NCBI GenBank assembly: GCA_007118445.1
Contig: SKRP01000219.1
Location: 1-7,979 of the forward strand
Direction of reading: 5' to 3'
Source of the DNA: Natronohydrobacter sp.
Lineage (GTDB): Bacteria > Pseudomonadota > Alphaproteobacteria > Rhodobacterales > Rhodobacteraceae
Length of the DNA stretch: 7,979 bases
Positions 5,368-7,979 of this stretch are shown piece by piece. Position 1 is the first letter of the stretch; the number at the start of each line of letters is the position of its first letter. The notes under the pieces are model-generated. The model saw only the letters and a list, made by a program, of their open reading frames with translations, made no database searches and had not been told where the DNA came from. The position numbers were made by a program, and so were the translations under genes.

Positions 5368-7386
5368 ATGTCCCAGTTGCGCAAGATCATCATCGACGGC
5401 ATGGAAATCGAGGTTCCGGTCGAGATGACGCTCATTCAGGCGGCCGAGGAAGTCGGGATCGAAATCCCGCGTTTCTGCTATCATGAGCGGCTGTCGATTG
5501 CCGGGAATTGCCGGATGTGTCTGGTAGAGGTGGTGGGCGGCCCGCCCAAGCCTGCGGCCTCTTGCGCGATGCAGGTGCGCGATCTGCGCCCTGGCCCCAA
5601 GGGCGAGCCGCCGGTCATCCGCACCAATTCGCCGATGGTGAAAAAGGCGCGCGAGGGGGTGATGGAGTTCCTGCTCATCAATCACCCGCTCGATTGCCCG
5701 ATCTGCGATCAGGGCGGCGAATGTGACTTGCAAGATCAGGCGATGGCCTATGGCGTGGATTTCTCGCGCTACCGCGAACCGAAACGCGCGGTCGAGGATC
5801 TGCAGCTTGGCCCGCTTGTCGAAACGCATATGACGCGCTGCATTTCCTGCACGCGCTGTGTGCGCTTCACGACCGAAGTGGCCGGGGTCAGCGTCATGGG
5901 CCAGACCGGGCGCGGCGAGGATGCTGAAATCACCACCTATCTGGGGGCGCTGATCGAGTCCGAGTTGGTCGGCAATATCGTGGACCTGTGCCCGGTCGGG
6001 GCGCTGGTATCGGCACCTTACAGCTTCACTGCGCGGCCATGGGAGCTGACCAAGACCGAAACCATCGATGTGATGGACGCGCTGGGCTCGAATATCCGTG
6101 TCGATACCAAGGGCCGCGAAGTCATGCGCATCCTGCCGCGCAATCATGACGGCGTGAATGAGGAATGGCTCTCGGACAAGTCGCGCTATGTCTGGGACGG
6201 GTTGAAGCGCCAGCGACTGGACAAGCCCTATATCCGCGAAAACGGCAAGCTGCGCCCGGCAAGCTGGCCCGAGGCGCTCTCGGCGGCGGCAGCGGCCATG
6301 AAAGGCAAGAAAGTCGCAGGTCTGGTGGGCGATCTGGTCTCGACAGAGGCCGCTTATGCGTTGAAATTGCTGGTGGAAGGGCAGGGCGGTTCGGTTGAAT
6401 GCCGCACTGATGGCGCGCATCTGCCAGCCGGAAACCGATCGGCCTATGTCGGCACGGCAGCGATCGAGGATATCGACCACGCAGACAAGGTGCTGCTGAT
6501 CGGCACCAACCCGCGTCTGGAAGCGCCGGTTCTGAACGCGCGCATCCGCAAGGCCTGGATGGCGGGCGCGGATGTGATCCTGGTGGGCGAAGCGGTCGAT
6601 CTGACCTATGATTATGAGCATATGGGCACCGACCGCGCGGCGCTTTCGCATGTGGCGGGCCTCGATATGTCCGAACTGGCGGACAAGAATTGCGTCGTGA
6701 TCCTGGGGCAGGGTGCCTTGCGCGAGGCCGACGGGGCCGCTGTGCTGGCCATGGCGCAGGCGATAGTCGAAAAATCGGGCGCGAAACTGCTGGTCCTGCA
6801 CACAGCGGCGGGCCGGGTCGGTGCGATGGATGCAGGCTGCACGACCGAGGGCGGGATCAAGGCGGCGGTCGAGGGTGCCGAGGTGATCTACAACCTTGGT
6901 GCAGATGAGATTGACATCGATCCGGGCGCTTTGGTGATCTATCAGGGCAGCCATGGCGACCGGGGCGCGCATCGCGCCGATATCATCCTGCCCGGCGCGG
7001 CCTATACCGAGGAACCCGGAATTTTCGTCAATACCGAAGGCCGCCCGCAACTGGCCTTCCGCGCCGGTTTCGCACCGGGCGAGGCGAAAGAGAACTGGGC
7101 CATCCTGCGCGCGCTTTCGGCAGAACTGGGAGCGACGCTTCCCTTCGACTCGCTGCCCGCGCTGCGCAAGGAACTGAGCACCGCCGTGCCGCATCTGGGC
7201 GATATCGACATCGTGCCGCGGAATGCCTGGCAGAAGCTCGCAGAGGCCCCGCTCGGCCGGGCCGATTTCCGTAATGCGATCAGTGATTTCTACCTGACCA
7301 ATCCGATTGCGCGGGCGTCAAGCCTGATGGCGGAACTGTCGCGCATGGCCAAAGCGCGTCAGGCCGCGCCTCTGGCCGCGGAGTAA
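5368..7386 (+). CDS. nuoG: NADH-quinone oxidoreductase subunit G (NuoG, 75-kDa type)
   Basis: NuoG is the large Fe-S subunit that conducts electrons from the NADH module towards NuoI/NuoB. The N-terminal ferredoxin domain (about 1-80) holds [2Fe-2S] N1b through C37, C48, C51 and C66. The next segment binds N5 through the unusual His ligand H106 plus C110, C113 and C119 (HPLDCPICDQGGEC). N4 is bound by C158, C161, C164 and C208 (CISCTRC; CPVGAL). From about residue 220 onward is the molybdopterin-oxidoreductase-like domain, which has lost its catalytic cofactor in this family. No cysteine occurs in residues 209-300, so the extra N7 cluster of E. coli and Thermus NuoG is absent. The length of 672 residues matches the Paracoccus/mitochondrial type. 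The C-terminus is alanine-rich (RQAAPLAAE). The preceding gene ends only 3 bases upstream, implying coupled translation. Confidence 0.98.
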   Translation: MSQLRKIIIDGMEIEVPVEMTLIQAAEEVGIEIPRFCYHERLSIAGNCRMCLVEVVGGPPKPAASCAMQVRDLRPGPKGEPPVIRTNSPMVKKAREGVMEFLLINHPLDCPICDQGGECDLQDQAMAYGVDFSRYREPKRAVEDLQLGPLVETHMTRCISCTRCVRFTTEVAGVSVMGQTGRGEDAEITTYLGALIESELVGNIVDLCPVGALVSAPYSFTARPWELTKTETIDVMDALGSNIRVDTKGREVMRILPRNHDGVNEEWLSDKSRYVWDGLKRQRLDKPYIRENGKLRPASWPEALSAAAAAMKGKKVAGLVGDLVSTEAAYALKLLVEGQGGSVECRTDGAHLPAGNRSAYVGTAAIEDIDHADKVLLIGTNPRLEAPVLNARIRKAWMAGADVILVGEAVDLTYDYEHMGTDRAALSHVAGLDMSELADKNCVVILGQGALREADGAAVLAMAQAIVEKSGAKLLVLHTAAGRVGAMDAGCTTEGGIKAAVEGAEVIYNLGADEIDIDPGALVIYQGSHGDRGAHRADIILPGAAYTEEPGIFVNTEGRPQLAFRAGFAPGEAKENWAILRALSAELGATLPFDSLPALRKELSTAVPHLGDIDIVPRNAWQKLAEAPLGRADFRNAISDFYLTNPIARASSLMAELSRMAKARQAAPLAAE

Positions 7387-7394
7387 CCCCGGAT

Positions 7395-7808
7395 ATGGCC
7401 CAGACCCTTCCTGCAACGCTTCTGATGACGGCCCTGGGCAGCGGTCTGATGGGCTGTGCGCAGGATGATGCCGCGCGCGCGGCGCTCTCGCCGCCGGATC
7501 GGGCCGAATATCTGGGCGTTGACACATCGCTGCTCGATGACAGCACAGTGAGTTTTCTGGTGCGGATGCGCGGCGCGCGCGACCGCGCCGATGTCGTGGC
7601 CTATGCGCGTTGTGCTGCCGCACAATATGCGCTAATTCGCGGCTACAGTTTCGCGCAGCATGTGCGCACCAATATCACGCGCTCGGGCAATGTCTGGGAA
7701 GGGGATGGGGGATTTGTCATCTCGCCCGATATCCCGCAAGGGTTGCGCAACATGGATGCCGAAGTGATCGTGGATGATTGTCGGGAACAAGGCATCCCCA
7801 CGGTGTGA
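7395..7808 (+). CDS. Small putative lipoprotein between nuoG and nuoH
   Basis: A 137-residue protein with a hydrophobic N-terminus ending in a lipobox-like LMGC (residues 18-21), so C21 is the likely lipidated cysteine and the mature protein would be anchored on the periplasmic side. The N-region has no lysine or arginine, which is atypical for a signal peptide. No in-frame start exists between the nuoG stop and this ATG, and ATG 7425 (M11) would leave too short a signal. The mature part contains LSPPDRAEYLGVD (31-43), RARCAAAQYALIRGYSFAQHVRTN-like sequence in 71-93, ISPDIPQGLR (109-118) and a conserved-looking C-terminus VDDCREQGIPTV. C73 and C129 could pair as a disulfide. I recall similar unnamed proteins at this locus in Rhodobacterales. 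The nearest GGAG (7380-7383, inside nuoG) is 11 bases from the ATG, which is long. Function unknown. Confidence 0.8.
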   Translation: MAQTLPATLLMTALGSGLMGCAQDDAARAALSPPDRAEYLGVDTSLLDDSTVSFLVRMRGARDRADVVAYARCAAAQYALIRGYSFAQHVRTNITRSGNVWEGDGGFVISPDIPQGLRNMDAEVIVDDCREQGIPTV

Positions 7809-7814
7809 GGAATT

Positions 7815-7819
7815 GAGGG
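7815..7819 (+). promoter_or_regulatory. Ribosome-binding site of nuoH
   Basis: GAGGG lies in the 15-base gap after the lipoprotein gene, 4 bases before ATG 7824. The spacing is slightly short but it is the only candidate. Confidence 0.5.
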
Positions 7820-7823
7820 ACGA

Positions 7824-7979
7824 ATGAGTGAATTTCTGCAAACCGGATTGGGTATCGCCACGCTGATTGCCGCGCAATCGCTTTTGGTGATCGGCTTTGT
7901 GATGATCAGCCTGATCTTTCTGGTCTATGCGGACCGCAAGATCTGGGCGGCCGTGCAGATGCGGCGCGGCCCGAATGTG
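7824..7979 (+). CDS. nuoH: NADH-quinone oxidoreductase subunit H (NuoH), 5' part only
   Basis: The first 52 codons of NuoH, cut by the window edge. NuoH is the membrane subunit (ND1 homologue) at the junction with the peripheral arm, and helps line the quinone tunnel and the first proton path. The visible part has the first transmembrane helix (about residues 9-35, LGIATLIAAQSLLVIGFVMI and onward). It is followed by the family signature VYADRKIWAAVQMRRGPNV (34-52), the conserved cytoplasmic loop near the quinone entrance. The ATG at 7824 follows the lipoprotein stop by 15 bases. Confidence 0.95.
   Translation, partial: MSEFLQTGLGIATLIAAQSLLVIGFVMISLIFLVYADRKIWAAVQMRRGPNV

Noticed and set aside
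4771..7194. 807-codon open frame on the - strand
   Set aside because: It lies antisense to nuoG and its upstream neighbours. In G/C-rich genes with strong third-position bias, one antisense frame tends to stay open. The translation is rich in H, R, A and D with no recognisable domain.

Overview
The window is an internal slice of a complex I (NADH:quinone oxidoreductase, nuo) operon. All genes are on the + strand. It opens at or just inside the start of nuoD and closes 52 codons into nuoH. The strong G/C bias at third codon positions, the very high similarity of the Nuo proteins to those I remember from Rhodobacter and Paracoccus, the long NuoE with an extra C-terminal domain, and small non-Nuo genes between the subunits all point to an alphaproteobacterium of the order Rhodobacterales. 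Genus cannot be fixed from the sequence alone.

Layout: nuoD (3-1226); a 62-codon gene of unknown function starting at TTG (1223-1411); nuoE (1412-2536); a small two-helix membrane protein, probably DUF5337 (2553-2780); nuoF (2802-4100); a pentapeptide-repeat protein (4106-4447); a DUF3291-type protein (4440-4934); a secreted small protein, probably DUF5333 (4939-5364); nuoG (5368-7386); a small putative lipoprotein (7395-7808); and the start of nuoH (7824 to the window edge). No gap exceeds about 21 bases. Several junctions overlap or abut (TTGA overlap, TAGATG abutment, 8-base overlap), so a single polycistronic message with translational coupling is the simplest reading. I see no internal promoter or terminator, no RNA gene, mobile element or CRISPR array.

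How it works together: NuoE, NuoF and NuoG form the NADH-oxidising module that carries FMN and the Fe-S chain. NuoD is part of the peripheral-arm module that delivers electrons to quinone. NuoH is the membrane subunit that helps form the quinone tunnel. The ligands for N1a (NuoE), N3 (NuoF) and N1b, N4 and N5 (NuoG) are all visible. The extra N7 cluster of some bacterial NuoG proteins is missing, as in the Paracoccus/mitochondrial type.

The part worth attention is the accessory set: six non-core genes lie among the five core ones. By sequence two look cytoplasmic with unknown fold or role (62 aa, DUF3291-like), one is a solenoid (pentapeptide repeat), one is a membrane hairpin, one is periplasmic and one is a putative lipoprotein. 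None has a function I can name. Their placement suggests roles in assembly, stability or regulation of complex I, but that is inference from position only.
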